Positions 33,556 to 42,294 of a stretch of 64,000 bases of DNA are shown in pieces. The position numbers and the translations under genes are program-made. Under the pieces are notes generated by a model. It saw only the letters and a program-made list of their open reading frames with translations. It searched no databases and was not told the DNA's origin. Position 1 is the stretch's first letter. The number at the start of each line of letters is the position of its first letter. The stretch comes from Haematobacter massiliensis. Lineage in GTDB: Bacteria > Pseudomonadota > Alphaproteobacteria > Rhodobacterales > Rhodobacteraceae. The stretch spans positions 62,001-126,000 of the forward strand of contig NZ_JGYG01000009.1 of NCBI RefSeq assembly GCF_000740795.1, written 5' to 3'.

Positions 33556-35363
33556 GCCGCCGCTCCCCGTCGCTCCGCCACGTTCAGAATGACCACGAAT
33601 TCCGCGCCGTGGCCGGTGTTGGTCACCCGAAGCTCCCCGCCAAAATCCTTGATGATGTTATAGGAGATGGAAAGCCCCAGCCCAAGACCCGCCCCGACCC
33701 GCTTGGTCGTGAAGAAAGGATCGAAGATCCGGTCGATGATCGCCGCGGGCACACCGGGCCCATGATCGCGCACCCGGATGACCGCGAGCCCCTCCTCCAG
33801 TCGCGCGGTCAGATGAATGCGGCGGTCCTGCGACTCTGCAGCCGCATCGGCGGCATTGCCGATGAGGTTGACCAGTACCTGCTGAAGGCGCGTCGCCCCG
33901 GCGCGGAGCGGAGGAAGGTCGGGCGCAATCTCCACATCCAGCGCCGCGCCTGCCGCTTCCAGCCGGGGGGCGACGATGGCGCGGGTTTCATCCATGAGGG
34001 AGGCAAGATCGACCGGGCCGAGCTTTTCCTCCGGGTTGCGCGCAACGTTGCGCAGATGCTGACTGATGGAGGTCATCCGATCCACAAGCGCGTGGATACG
34101 GCCCACATTGTCGCGCGCCCGGGGAATATCCTGCCTGTCGATCAGGGTCATCGCATTATCGGCATAGTTGCGCGCCGCAGCCAGGGGCTGGTTGAGTTCG
34201 TGCGACAGGGCTGCGGCCATCTGGCCAAGCGCGGCGAGCTTCCCCGCCTGAACAAGGCTCGCCTGCGTGCGCCGAAGTTCGCTCTCCGTCTCGCGGCGCT
34301 CCGCGATCTCCGCCTCGAGCCGAAGGTTCGCGGCATTGAGCGCGGATGTCCGGCGGGCGACGCGCTGTTCCAGATGTGCGCGGGCGCGTTCCTGCAGGGC
34401 CAGCCGTTCCCGTTGACCAGCACTGCGCTGCCAGATGACCACGGTCGCGGAAAGCAGCAGACAGAGCAGAAGCCCTGTCGCCAGCGCCGCCAGCGCCGCC
34501 TGTGCCCGCGCTGTGGCGGTGTCGAGCAGGACATGAACCTGCCAGCCGGCCTCGGTGGAGACCTGCGCCACGGCGGTATAGTCTTCGCCCCGCCGCCCGG
34601 CTTCGCGCAAGGTCTCCACACCTGCCAGCGAATGCCGTGTGAGCGGGAGGGGAAACAGTCGTTCCTCCGCATAGCGGCGCGAGGCTTCCTCCCGCGCGAT
34701 CCGGTCCGGCGTCAGCGGCATCAGTCCGCCATAGAGCCATTCCGCCACGGAGGACATGAACACGACCCCCTCCGGGTCGGTGACGAAGATTCGGTATTCG
34801 CTGCCGGACCAGCTCTCCTCCAGCATGTCGAGGCCGATCTTCACCGTCACCACGCCGAGAATATCACCATCCCGGCGAATGGGGGCGGAGAAGTAATACC
34901 CCCGTAGGCCCGAGGTTGTGCCGATGCCGTAAAAGCGTGCGAACCGCCCCAGGATCGCATCCTGAAAATAGGGCCGGTAGCTGAAATTCTGTCCCACGAA
35001 ACTGTCGGGCCGGTCATGATTGCTCGCGGCCAGCGTCACGCCGTCACTGCCTATGACATAGATGTCGGAGGCCTGAAGCGCGGCATTCCGCTCCGCAAGC
35101 ATCCGGTTGATCTCCGCGACGCGGACGGGGTTCGCGGGATCGGCCGCCAGCGCTCGTACCTGATCCAGAGCGGCAAGCAGTTCCGGGGCCACCTCGTAGC
35201 GCGCGAGATAGCCGGTCATCGCCCCGGTGGTCAGGCGTAGCGCGGTCTCCGCCCGCAGCCGGTCCGCTTCCAGATAATGTCGAAGGGCGACCCGCCCCGC
35301 CTGCCAGACCGACAGCAGGATGAGGAGCAGACAGGTTCCGGCGATGAGGATGCGGCGCGACAT
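33552..35363 (-). CDS. DctB-like sensor histidine kinase
   Basis: A 603-aa membrane histidine kinase. Transmembrane helix 1 (about residues 4-22) and helix 2 (about 285-305, AALAALATGLLLCLLLSATVV) bracket a periplasmic double-Cache/PAS-like sensor domain (NHDRPDSFVGQNFSYRPYFQDA; GLRGYYFSAPI) typical of DctB carboxylate sensors. A coiled coil leads to the HisKA box (ALSHELNQPLAAARNYA) and the HATPase_c domain with NLIGNAADA, DHGPGVP and TTKRVGAGLGLGLSI. The ATG at 35363 follows GGGAG. It should phosphorylate the regulator encoded next and sense the transporter's substrate. Confidence 0.92.
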   Translation of the reverse strand: MSRRILIAGTCLLLILLSVWQAGRVALRHYLEADRLRAETALRLTTGAMTGYLARYEVAPELLAALDQVRALAADPANPVRVAEINRMLAERNAALQASDIYVIGSDGVTLAASNHDRPDSFVGQNFSYRPYFQDAILGRFARFYGIGTTSGLRGYYFSAPIRRDGDILGVVTVKIGLDMLEESWSGSEYRIFVTDPEGVVFMSSVAEWLYGGLMPLTPDRIAREEASRRYAEERLFPLPLTRHSLAGVETLREAGRRGEDYTAVAQVSTEAGWQVHVLLDTATARAQAALAALATGLLLCLLLSATVVIWQRSAGQRERLALQERARAHLEQRVARRTSALNAANLRLEAEIAERRETESELRRTQASLVQAGKLAALGQMAAALSHELNQPLAAARNYADNAMTLIDRQDIPRARDNVGRIHALVDRMTSISQHLRNVARNPEEKLGPVDLASLMDETRAIVAPRLEAAGAALDVEIAPDLPPLRAGATRLQQVLVNLIGNAADAAAESQDRRIHLTARLEEGLAVIRVRDHGPGVPAAIIDRIFDPFFTTKRVGAGLGLGLSISYNIIKDFGGELRVTNTGHGAEFVVILNVAERRGAAA

Positions 35364-35385
35364 GGACGGCTCCCGGAAACGAAAG

Positions 35386-35410
35386 GGGCGCCCGGTTCCC
35401 CCGGGCGCCC
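35386..35410 (-). terminator. Strong terminator hairpin after the RND pump gene
   Basis: GGGCGCCCGG-TTCCC-CCGGGCGCCC is a perfect ten-base stem with a five-base loop. On the minus strand it is followed by CTTTCGTTT. It separates the efflux operon from the downstream sensor kinase gene. Confidence 0.75.
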
Positions 35411-35448
35411 TATGGAGTATGGGGCCGGCCGCGCTGCCGGCCAAGCAC

Positions 35449-38400
35449 TCAGACCGTGGCGGGCACCTTCTTGCGCCGCTCGAAGAGCGCCATGACCACC
35501 ACGAAGAACACCGGCACGAAGAACACGGCCAGCACGGTCGCCGCGACCATGCCCCCGATCACCGCCGTACCGATGGCGTTCTGGCTGGCGGCCGAAGGCC
35601 CGGTGGCGATGGCGAGCGGAACCACGCCCAGCGTGAAGGCAAGCGAAGTCATCAGGATCGGCCGGAAGCGCAGCTTCGCCGCCTCCACCGCCGCCTCCAG
35701 CGCGGTCTTGCCTTCCTCCCGCAGCGCCTTCGCGAATTCCACGATGAGAATCGCGTTCTTGGCCGAGAGACCGATGATCGCGATGAGACCCACCTTGAAA
35801 TACACGTCGTTCGGCATGTCCCGCAACATGACCGCGATGACGCAGCCGATAACCCCCAATGGCACGACCAGCATCACCGAGATCGGGATCGACCAGCTTT
35901 CGTAAAGCGCGGCAAGCAGCAGGAACACGAACAGGATCGACATGCCGAACAGAAGGGTGGAGGCGTTGCCCGAGGAGATCTCCTCCAGCGATTGCCCCGT
36001 CCATTCGTAGCCGAACCCTTCCGGAAGCTCGGCCGCCAGCCGCTCCATCTCCGCGATGGCGGCGCCGGAGGAGTGGCCGGGCGCGGCCTGGCCGGCGATG
36101 CGGATGGAGGGATAGGCGTTGTAGCCCACCACCTGCGCCGGACCCCGCTCCCAATGCAGCGTCGCAAAGGAGGAGAAGGGCACCATGCCGCCATGGCTGT
36201 TGCGCACCGTCAGGTTCAGAAGCCCCTCCGCCTGCATTCGGGCGGATTCGCCCGCCTGCACGACCACGCGCTGCATCCGACCGTTGTTCGGGAAGTCGTT
36301 GACATAGAGCGACCCCAGATACTGCGAGATGGTGGAGGAGATATCGGCGAAGGTCACACCGAAGGTATTCGCCTTCTCCCGGTCGATCGTCACCTGAACC
36401 TGCGCGGCATCCGGCAGGCCCTCCGTGCGCAACCCGGCAAGGATCGGACTCTCGCCCGCCATGCTCATCAGCTGGTTCGCCGCCGCCTGCAGCGCCTGCT
36501 GGCCGTGGCCCACCCGGTCCTGAAGCCGGAAGCTGAAGCCGGAGGAGGTACCAAAGCCCTGAATTGCTGGCGGCGACAGGGCAAAGGCGCGGGCATCCTG
36601 GACACCGAAGAGCTGCGCGTTGGCGGCGTTGGCGATCTCCTGTGCCGAGCGATCCCGTTCCGACCAGTCCTTGAAGGTGATGAACATCAGACCCGCGTTC
36701 GCCCCGGATCCTGAGAAGGAGAAGCCACGAAGGCTCACCACATTCTCCACCTCCGGCATCTCGGTGAAGATGCCCTCTGCCGTCTCCAGAACCGCGCTCG
36801 TGCGGTTGGCGGAGGCTGCGGGAGGAGCCTGCACGTCGGCGATGATGAAGCCCTGATCCTCATTCGGCAGGAAGGAGGTCGGCAGTTGCATGAAACCGTA
36901 GCCGACAGCCGCACAGAGGATCACATACACCAGCATCATCGGCCAGGGCCGGTTCACCACCCGCCGCACGCCGCCGGTATAGCCTTCGGTCGTCCGGTCG
37001 AAGCCCCGGTTGAACCAGCCAAAGAACCCCTTCTTGGCATGATGATCATGCGTAACGGGCTTCAGGAAGGTTGCGCAGAGCGCCGGAGTCAGGGTCAGGG
37101 CGAGAAAGGCGGAGAACAGGATCGACACGACCATCGTCAGGGCGAACTGGCGATAGATGATGCCTGTCGAACCGGGGAAGAAGGCCATCGGGATGAACAC
37201 AGCCGACAGCACGAGCGTAATGCCGATGATGGCCCCGGTGATCTGGTGCATGGCCTTCTCGGTCGCCTCGCGGGGAGGCAGGCCCTCGGAGACCATTATT
37301 CGCTCCACGTTCTCGATCACGACGATCGCGTCGTCGACCAGAATCCCGATGGCCAGCACCATTGCGAACATGGTCAGCACGTTCACCGAAAAGCCTGTGG
37401 CCCACATCACCGCCAGCGTTCCCGAGAGCGCAATCGGCACGACGATGGTCGGAATGACGGTGTAGCGGATGTTCTGCAGGAACAGGAACATCACGAGGAA
37501 CACCAGAATGACCGCCTCGATCAGCGTGTGGATCACCTTTTCGATGGACGCCTGAACGAAGGGAGACGTGTCATAGGGGATCGAGTATTCGATGCCGGCC
37601 GGGAAGAAGCCGGAAAGCTCCGCCATCTTGGCGTGGATGGCCTCTGACGTCGCCAGCGCATTGCCGGTGGTGGAAAGCTGAATACCCACGGCCGCCGAAG
37701 GCTGACCGTTCAGACGCGAAGCAAAGGTGTAGCTTTCGCCCCCCTCCTCCACCCGCGCGACATCGCGGAGCCGCACAGCGGAACCGTCGGGATTGGCGCG
37801 CAGGATGATCTCTCCGAACTCCTCGGGGGTGGAAAGCTGTCCCTTGACCAGAACAGTCGCGGTGAGTTGCTGGTTGATCGGGTTCGGCGCGGCGCCAACG
37901 GAGCCTGCCGCCACCTGCGCGTTCTGCGCCCGGATCGCGGCCACGACATCTGCGGAGGAGAGATTGAGACCGGTCATCTTGTCCGGGTCGAGCCAGACCC
38001 GCATGGCGCGCTGCGCGGCAAAGACCTGCGCTTCACCCACGCCGTTGATGCGCCGCAGCTCCCCTACGATGTTGCGGTTAATGTAATCGCCCAGTCCGAC
38101 CACGTCATAGCTGTTGTCGGTGGAGGTCAGCGACACCATGAGAAGAAAGCCTGCGCCGGCCTCCCGCACGGTGATCCCCTGGTTCACGACCTGTGACGGA
38201 AGACGCGGCTGCACGCGGGCGACCGCGTTCTGCACATCGACCTGAGCGCTGCCCACATCCGTTTCCGGAGTAAAGGTGGCGGTGATCGCAACCCGGCCGG
38301 ACGTATCCGAGGTGGACTCGAAATACATGATTCCGCTGATGCCGTTCAGCTCTTCCTCGATGGGGCGAGCGACGGACTGATAGATCTCCTCAGGCGAGGC

Positions 38401-38553
38401 GCCGGTATAGCTGGTGGAAATCTGGATCTGCGGTGGGGCAACCCGCGGATACTGCGAGATCGGAATGGAGGGCAGCGCCAACACGCCGGCGAGCACGATG
38501 AAGATCGCGATCACCCAGGCGAAGACGGGCCTCTTGATGAAGAAATGCGGCAT
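35449..38553 (-). CDS. RND multidrug efflux transporter (AcrB/MexB type)
   Basis: A 1034-aa hydrophobe/amphiphile efflux-1 RND pump of the inner membrane, working with the adaptor encoded just before it and an outer-membrane channel not present here. The twelve-helix pattern with two large periplasmic loops is evident. The proton-relay aspartates are in LVDDAIVVIENVERI (about 405-419), the N-terminus MPHFFIKRPVFAWVIAIFIV is standard, and GYEWTGQSLEEI is the conserved docking region segment. Substrate range cannot be predicted. It follows the adaptor gene by nine bases and is bounded by a strong terminator. Confidence 0.95.
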   Translation of the reverse strand: MPHFFIKRPVFAWVIAIFIVLAGVLALPSIPISQYPRVAPPQIQISTSYTGASPEEIYQSVARPIEEELNGISGIMYFESTSDTSGRVAITATFTPETDVGSAQVDVQNAVARVQPRLPSQVVNQGITVREAGAGFLLMVSLTSTDNSYDVVGLGDYINRNIVGELRRINGVGEAQVFAAQRAMRVWLDPDKMTGLNLSSADVVAAIRAQNAQVAAGSVGAAPNPINQQLTATVLVKGQLSTPEEFGEIILRANPDGSAVRLRDVARVEEGGESYTFASRLNGQPSAAVGIQLSTTGNALATSEAIHAKMAELSGFFPAGIEYSIPYDTSPFVQASIEKVIHTLIEAVILVFLVMFLFLQNIRYTVIPTIVVPIALSGTLAVMWATGFSVNVLTMFAMVLAIGILVDDAIVVIENVERIMVSEGLPPREATEKAMHQITGAIIGITLVLSAVFIPMAFFPGSTGIIYRQFALTMVVSILFSAFLALTLTPALCATFLKPVTHDHHAKKGFFGWFNRGFDRTTEGYTGGVRRVVNRPWPMMLVYVILCAAVGYGFMQLPTSFLPNEDQGFIIADVQAPPAASANRTSAVLETAEGIFTEMPEVENVVSLRGFSFSGSGANAGLMFITFKDWSERDRSAQEIANAANAQLFGVQDARAFALSPPAIQGFGTSSGFSFRLQDRVGHGQQALQAAANQLMSMAGESPILAGLRTEGLPDAAQVQVTIDREKANTFGVTFADISSTISQYLGSLYVNDFPNNGRMQRVVVQAGESARMQAEGLLNLTVRNSHGGMVPFSSFATLHWERGPAQVVGYNAYPSIRIAGQAAPGHSSGAAIAEMERLAAELPEGFGYEWTGQSLEEISSGNASTLLFGMSILFVFLLLAALYESWSIPISVMLVVPLGVIGCVIAVMLRDMPNDVYFKVGLIAIIGLSAKNAILIVEFAKALREEGKTALEAAVEAAKLRFRPILMTSLAFTLGVVPLAIATGPSAASQNAIGTAVIGGMVAATVLAVFFVPVFFVVVMALFERRKKVPATV

Positions 38554-38562
38554 CTGATGTCC

Positions 38563-39714
38563 TCAGTTCGCGCCGTTTTCGGCCTGCGACCACTGCTGCG
38601 GCACGACCTTGGCATCCGGGAAAAGCTTCTGGGAACCGACCGCCACGACGCGTTCGCCGACCTGCAAACCGCTATCCACGATCCAGCGATTGCCGACCGT
38701 CGGGCCAAGCTGAAGAGTGCGAAGCTCTACCGTATCGTCATCGCGGACAACGTAGACCTGCGCATTCCCTTGCGCATCGCGAAGAACGGCCATCTGCGGG
38801 ATGGCGAGCGCATTGTCACGGATCGCCTGCTCGATACGGACGCGGACGTAAAGCCCGGGGAGAAGCTCTCCGTTGGGGTTCGGGAACTCGCCCCGCAGAA
38901 GCACTTGGCCGGTGGTCGTATCGACCGTCGCTTCGGAGAACAGCAGCTTTCCGGGGTGTTCGTATTGCGTCCCATCATCAAAGAACAGCGAGACTTGCGC
39001 CTCGTTCGGGGCGGTCGCGACCAGCTGACCCGCTGCCATTGCCTGCCGGAGCCGACGGAGATCGGAGGAGGACTGAGTGAAGTCGGCATAGACGGGGTCG
39101 AGCTGCTGGATCAGCGCCATGACTTCGCTCTGCGATGTGACAAGCGCGCCTTCCGTTACCAGGGCACGGCCGATTGTGCCCGCGATAGGTGCCCTGACCT
39201 GCGTATAGTCGAGATTGAGTTTCGCCTCCTGCAACGTCGCCTCCGCAGCGGCGACATCGGCGCGGGCCTGCGCCAGAACCGTTTCAGCAGTATCGAGATC
39301 GGCGCGGGCAGAAACGTTCCGCTCCCGGAGCTGCTGCTGACGGCGATATTCGATTTCGGCATTCATTTCGGTGGCTTCGGCGCGAGCGCGTTGCGCCTCG
39401 GCGGCGCGGACGCGCACCTCGAACTGGGCCGGGTCGATCTTGTAGAGGACATCGCCCTCCTTCACTATGCTCCCCTGCTCGAACACGCGCTCCACCACGA
39501 TGCCGGAAACTCGCGGGCGCACTTCGGCAATGCGTGTGGCGGAGACGCGTCCCGGCAGTTCGTTGATCACGGGGAGCGCCTCCGGCGCCATGGTGATGAC
39601 GCTGACGGAAGTCGGGGGCATCTGTCCTTGCTGTGCCGCTGCGGGGAGGGGCAGGCAGAGCATCGCGACGAGAGCAAATCCGCGCCAGGCGCGGTCGAGG
39701 GATGAACGGATCAT
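38563..39714 (-). CDS. RND efflux periplasmic adaptor (AcrA/MexA type)
   Basis: A 383-aa membrane-fusion protein. An N-terminal export signal covers about residues 1-28 (ALVAMLCLPLPAAAQ, without a lipobox cysteine), followed by the barrel-sandwich hybrid (VRPRVSGIVVERVFEQGSIVKEGDVLYKID), a helical hairpin (about 90-160) and beta-barrel domains (GEFPNPNGELLPGLYVRVRI). The ATG at 39714 overlaps the tetR-type stop as ATGA. Absence of the usual lipid-anchoring Cys means it is probably soluble in the periplasm. Confidence 0.92.
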   Translation of the reverse strand: MIRSSLDRAWRGFALVAMLCLPLPAAAQQGQMPPTSVSVITMAPEALPVINELPGRVSATRIAEVRPRVSGIVVERVFEQGSIVKEGDVLYKIDPAQFEVRVRAAEAQRARAEATEMNAEIEYRRQQQLRERNVSARADLDTAETVLAQARADVAAAEATLQEAKLNLDYTQVRAPIAGTIGRALVTEGALVTSQSEVMALIQQLDPVYADFTQSSSDLRRLRQAMAAGQLVATAPNEAQVSLFFDDGTQYEHPGKLLFSEATVDTTTGQVLLRGEFPNPNGELLPGLYVRVRIEQAIRDNALAIPQMAVLRDAQGNAQVYVVRDDDTVELRTLQLGPTVGNRWIVDSGLQVGERVVAVGSQKLFPDAKVVPQQWSQAENGAN

Positions 39715-40310
39715 TCGGTGCCTGTGTTTGCCGATGGGAGGAGGGAGGGGATCGAGAGAGAGGGAAGGCTGCGAAGGAGGGTCACGACCCTGTCCCGCAA
39801 GGCGGGATCGCATCCCGACACACCCTGAAACTCAAGCGATTTGAGCCCCCAGAGCGCGAGATAGGCGATGAGCGCGGGAGCCGGGTCTCCGGCGTCCTGC
39901 ACGGCTTCGGAGATGATGGTCTGAATGTCATCTTCATGGGCGCTGCGCACGATGTTCCGACACCCGTGGCTCGCCACCATCGCCGCCGAAATGGCAAGCG
40001 CGATCTGGGAATCGTCTGCTCCCGCGCATGCCTGATACTTGTCGAGGATGCTGTTCAGCCGCGGGTTCGCCTCACCCGCGCGGGCGATCTCACGATCGCG
40101 GACCTCCTCCCGCCAGCCGTCGATCCGGCTTTCGGTATAGGCAAGGATCAGCCCTTCCTTCGACCCGAAATCATAAAGGACACCAGCCTTGCTGATGCCC
40201 ATCTCCGCGGCGACGGCGCCAATGGTCAATCCCGCCGCGCCATCCCTGGCAACGACGGTTTCCACGGCACGAAGAATTTCCGCCCGGTCTATGGTCTGCT
40301 TGCGGCCCAT
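39711..40310 (-). CDS. TetR-family repressor of the efflux operon
   Basis: A 199-aa TetR/AcrR regulator. The DNA-binding helix-turn-helix is at about residues 8-54 (AEILRAVETVVARDGAAGLTIGAVAAEMGISKAGVLYDFGSKEGLI split across the turn). The rest is a helical ligand-binding domain. It is the first gene of the efflux operon, coupled to the adaptor by ATGA, implying autoregulation relieved by pump substrates. The ATG at 40310 is chosen for family length; the frame is open 24 codons further into the promoter region. A dyad ACGA-CCGT-TCGT lies 21 bases upstream. Confidence 0.9.
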   Translation of the reverse strand: MGRKQTIDRAEILRAVETVVARDGAAGLTIGAVAAEMGISKAGVLYDFGSKEGLILAYTESRIDGWREEVRDREIARAGEANPRLNSILDKYQACAGADDSQIALAISAAMVASHGCRNIVRSAHEDDIQTIISEAVQDAGDPAPALIAYLALWGLKSLEFQGVSGCDPALRDRVVTLLRSLPSLSIPSLLPSANTGTE

Positions 40311-40331
40311 AGGTTTCCAGATTTTTAAAAG

Positions 40332-40343
40332 ACGACCGTTCGT
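40332..40343. promoter_or_regulatory. Candidate TetR operator upstream of the efflux operon
   Basis: ACGACCGTTCGT has four-base inverted arms (ACGA / TCGT) around CCGT, set in AT-rich sequence. It lies between the -35-like TTGACT (40364-40369, minus) and the repressor start, where a bound repressor would block transcription. Confidence 0.5.
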
Positions 40344-40363
40344 AAATAAAACTTGGACGTGAA

Positions 40364-40369
40364 AGTCAA
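40364..40369 (-). promoter_or_regulatory. -35-like hexamer of the efflux operon promoter
   Basis: TTGACT on the minus strand matches the -35 consensus at five of six bases. An AT-rich segment follows at -10 distance, overlapping the operator dyad, but no good -10 hexamer stands out. Confidence 0.4.
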
Positions 40370-40397
40370 CTGCTCTTTCCATCTTTCACCATCAGAG

Positions 40398-40422
40398 GGA
40401 ACGCAGGCGCCAAGCGGCGGTT
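40398..40422 (+). promoter_or_regulatory. EcfG-like promoter upstream of the XRE-cupin gene
   Basis: GGAAC (40398-40402), 17 bases, then GTT (40420-40422) resembles the EcfG pattern, one base off the strict GGAAC-N16-CGTT because the fourth last base is G. It lies 60 bases before the gene start. Weaker evidence than at katE. Confidence 0.35.
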
Positions 40423-40481
40423 ATTGGACGCCGGAGTGGTTTGGCCTAAGAGGCGGCAGGGGCAATAACAGGAGTTGCGAC

Positions 40482-41072
40482 GTGAACGAGGAGAGACAGT
40501 TCGACATCGGGGCGCGGCTGCTGGCAATGCGTCGCGCAGCAGGGCTGTCGCAGCGTCAGTTGGCCGAGCGCGCGGGAGTGCCGCATGCGCAGATTTCCGT
40601 GATCGAGCAGAACCGCTCCAGCCCTTCCGTGTCCACTTTGCGCAAAGTGCTGAGCGGATTGAACCTCAGCATGGCGGATTTCTTTGAAGCGGAGCGGCAG
40701 GAGGCGGAAGGCCCCTTCTTCACGGATGCGGAGCTTGTGGATCTGACCTCCAAACTGCCTGTATCGGGCGGGGCCGCGTTCACGGGGCGGATGTCCCTGC
40801 GCCAGATCGGCAACGCGCAGCGGCACAACCTCCAGATTCTGCATGAGATCTATGAGCAGGGTGCCGATACCGGAAAGACAATGCTGGAGCATTTTTCAAA
40901 CGAAGGCGGCTATGTGATCGAGGGGGCGATCGAACTCACTGTGGGGGAGGACGTGCGCGTTCTTCATGCCGGCGATTCCTACCTGTTCGACAGCCGCCTT
41001 CCCCACCGCTTCCGCAACGTCCATCCCGGCAGGACGGTCGTGATCTCTGCCTGCACCCCCCCATACTTGTGA
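40482..41072 (+). CDS. XRE-family transcriptional regulator with cupin domain
   Basis: A 196-aa regulator: N-terminal XRE helix-turn-helix (about residues 10-65, ARLLAMRRAAGLSQRQLAERAGVPHAQISVIEQNRSSPSVSTL in two parts) and a C-terminal cupin (about 120-196, GGYVIEGAIELTVGEDVRVLHAGDSYLFDSRLPHRFRN in two parts). This is the architecture of PuuR/SinR-like regulators, which bind a small ligand in the cupin barrel and often control amine, amino acid or sugar-acid use. The GTG at 40482 is chosen since AGGAG lies eight bases upstream. Its target is not evident; neighbours on both sides are transcribed away or unrelated. Confidence 0.88.
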   Translation: MNEERQFDIGARLLAMRRAAGLSQRQLAERAGVPHAQISVIEQNRSSPSVSTLRKVLSGLNLSMADFFEAERQEAEGPFFTDAELVDLTSKLPVSGGAAFTGRMSLRQIGNAQRHNLQILHEIYEQGADTGKTMLEHFSNEGGYVIEGAIELTVGEDVRVLHAGDSYLFDSRLPHRFRNVHPGRTVVISACTPPYL

Positions 41073-41690
41073 CCGGCAACAAAGAACTGCGCTCAGATTT
41101 TTAAGTGGTATTTCCATCGCCATATGCAGGTCAGCGGGACAGACGACATAACTCCTTTCCTTTGGGGGCACGGTTGACCGCAGCGCTGATCCCCGAGCAT
41201 CGCAGGGATGCGCTCGGACGGCACGGCACGCTGCAATCCGATCGGAGCGCCCAGGCACCAGCTTCGAGGTTGCTGTCAGAGAAAATGGTCGCCGGCATCA
41301 GGGGATCATGGCCACAGCAGCGAAGGCGCAGTCATCCCAGCATCTCTTCCCCGTCGTACCTTATATCGTTCCTCTCGGGTTTTTCGGACGGCTGAACAGG
41401 GCCGCAGGCGGCAATCTTCCCTGCTCTCACCCGCCTGTGCGGCAGGTCGGATGTCGTTGCTTTTCCAATACAGGCGAATGGAGCCCGCATGGCATGGGTG
41501 GACGATCGCGATCGTTCCCTGCAGGAAGGCTTTGGCGGCGGAGCTTGTCCAATGCCCTTTCCCAATGAGGACCGCGGCGTCCGCAAGCTGTGCCGATCGG
41601 GAGCGACTTCTGCCTGCCCTGTCGATCCGCAACGAGTGCCACGGAGGCGGCAGTCTGATCCACGGAGATATGACGAAAGCCGCCCGGTGC
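41073..41690. other. 0.6-kb stretch with no supported gene
   Basis: Between the convergent XRE-cupin and smr genes no frame has a ribosome-binding site, known motif or plausible protein composition, although several frames of 80-150 codons stay open in this GC-rich DNA. A 14-bp perfect palindrome (ACGATCG/CGATCGT) is at 41502-41515. No RNA gene or insertion-sequence ends were recognised; decayed mobile DNA is possible. Confidence 0.45.
41502..41515. repeat. 14-bp perfect palindrome in non-coding DNA
   Basis: ACGATCGCGATCGT is a perfect dyad with no gene start close by. It contains two CGATCG units. Role unknown; could be chance. Confidence 0.35.
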
Positions 41691-42293
41691 CTAAGCCCGG
41701 TTGCGTCGCAGATAGACGTAATAGGCCCCTGCCCCGCCATGTCGAAGATGTGCCTGGGTCACCTGCAGAACCAGCCCGCCCAATGGCGGCAGGGCCAGCC
41801 ACTGTGGCACTTGATGGCGAAGCGCGCCCATACGGACCGGAATCGGCCCCTCATCGCTCGGGTTTCGGCCCTTTCCCGTAATCACCAGCAACAGCCGACG
41901 CTGCCGACGCTGCCCCTCCACCACGAAGCGGATAAGCGCGCCATGCGCCTCTGACAGCGTCATGCCGTGCAGGTCGAGACGCCCTTCAGGTGCAAGCTTG
42001 CCGCGATTCATCTGCTCGAAGGTGCGCCGGTCCATCCTTACGCCACCTGCCGCCAACCGCTCGGGCAAGGAGCCAAGCAAGACATGCGGACGTCTGGCCT
42101 CCGCCCGCTCCCCGACCCGGAAGGCCTGAATATCTGCCGGAGGAAGCTCCTCGACACGAGGGACAACAGGCCGCAGGGGATGCTCCTCAGGCTCGGGCGG
42201 GGGGGCGCTCCGGTGCATCGGCAGGGCGGAGCGCGCTACGCTCTGCCAGAGTTTCGTCTCCTCCGGGGTAATAGTCCGCCCTTTGCGCGCCAT
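41691..42293 (-). CDS. Smr (MutS2 C-terminal)-domain protein
   Basis: A 200-aa protein with a disordered, Pro/Glu-rich first half and a C-terminal Smr domain (about 110-200): LDLHGMTLSEAHGAL (about 109-123) and VITGKGRNPSDEGPIPVRMG (about 141-160, the TGKG motif variant), then the GGAGAYYVYLRR end. Smr domains are nicking or RNA-cleaving endonucleases, or merely nucleic-acid-binding. The ATG at 42293 follows GGAGGGG and lies one base after the mltA stop, giving an mltA-smr pair conserved in this order. Confidence 0.88.
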   Translation of the reverse strand: MARKGRTITPEETKLWQSVARSALPMHRSAPPPEPEEHPLRPVVPRVEELPPADIQAFRVGERAEARRPHVLLGSLPERLAAGGVRMDRRTFEQMNRGKLAPEGRLDLHGMTLSEAHGALIRFVVEGQRRQRRLLLVITGKGRNPSDEGPIPVRMGALRHQVPQWLALPPLGGLVLQVTQAHLRHGGAGAYYVYLRRNRA

Positions 42294-42294
42294 T

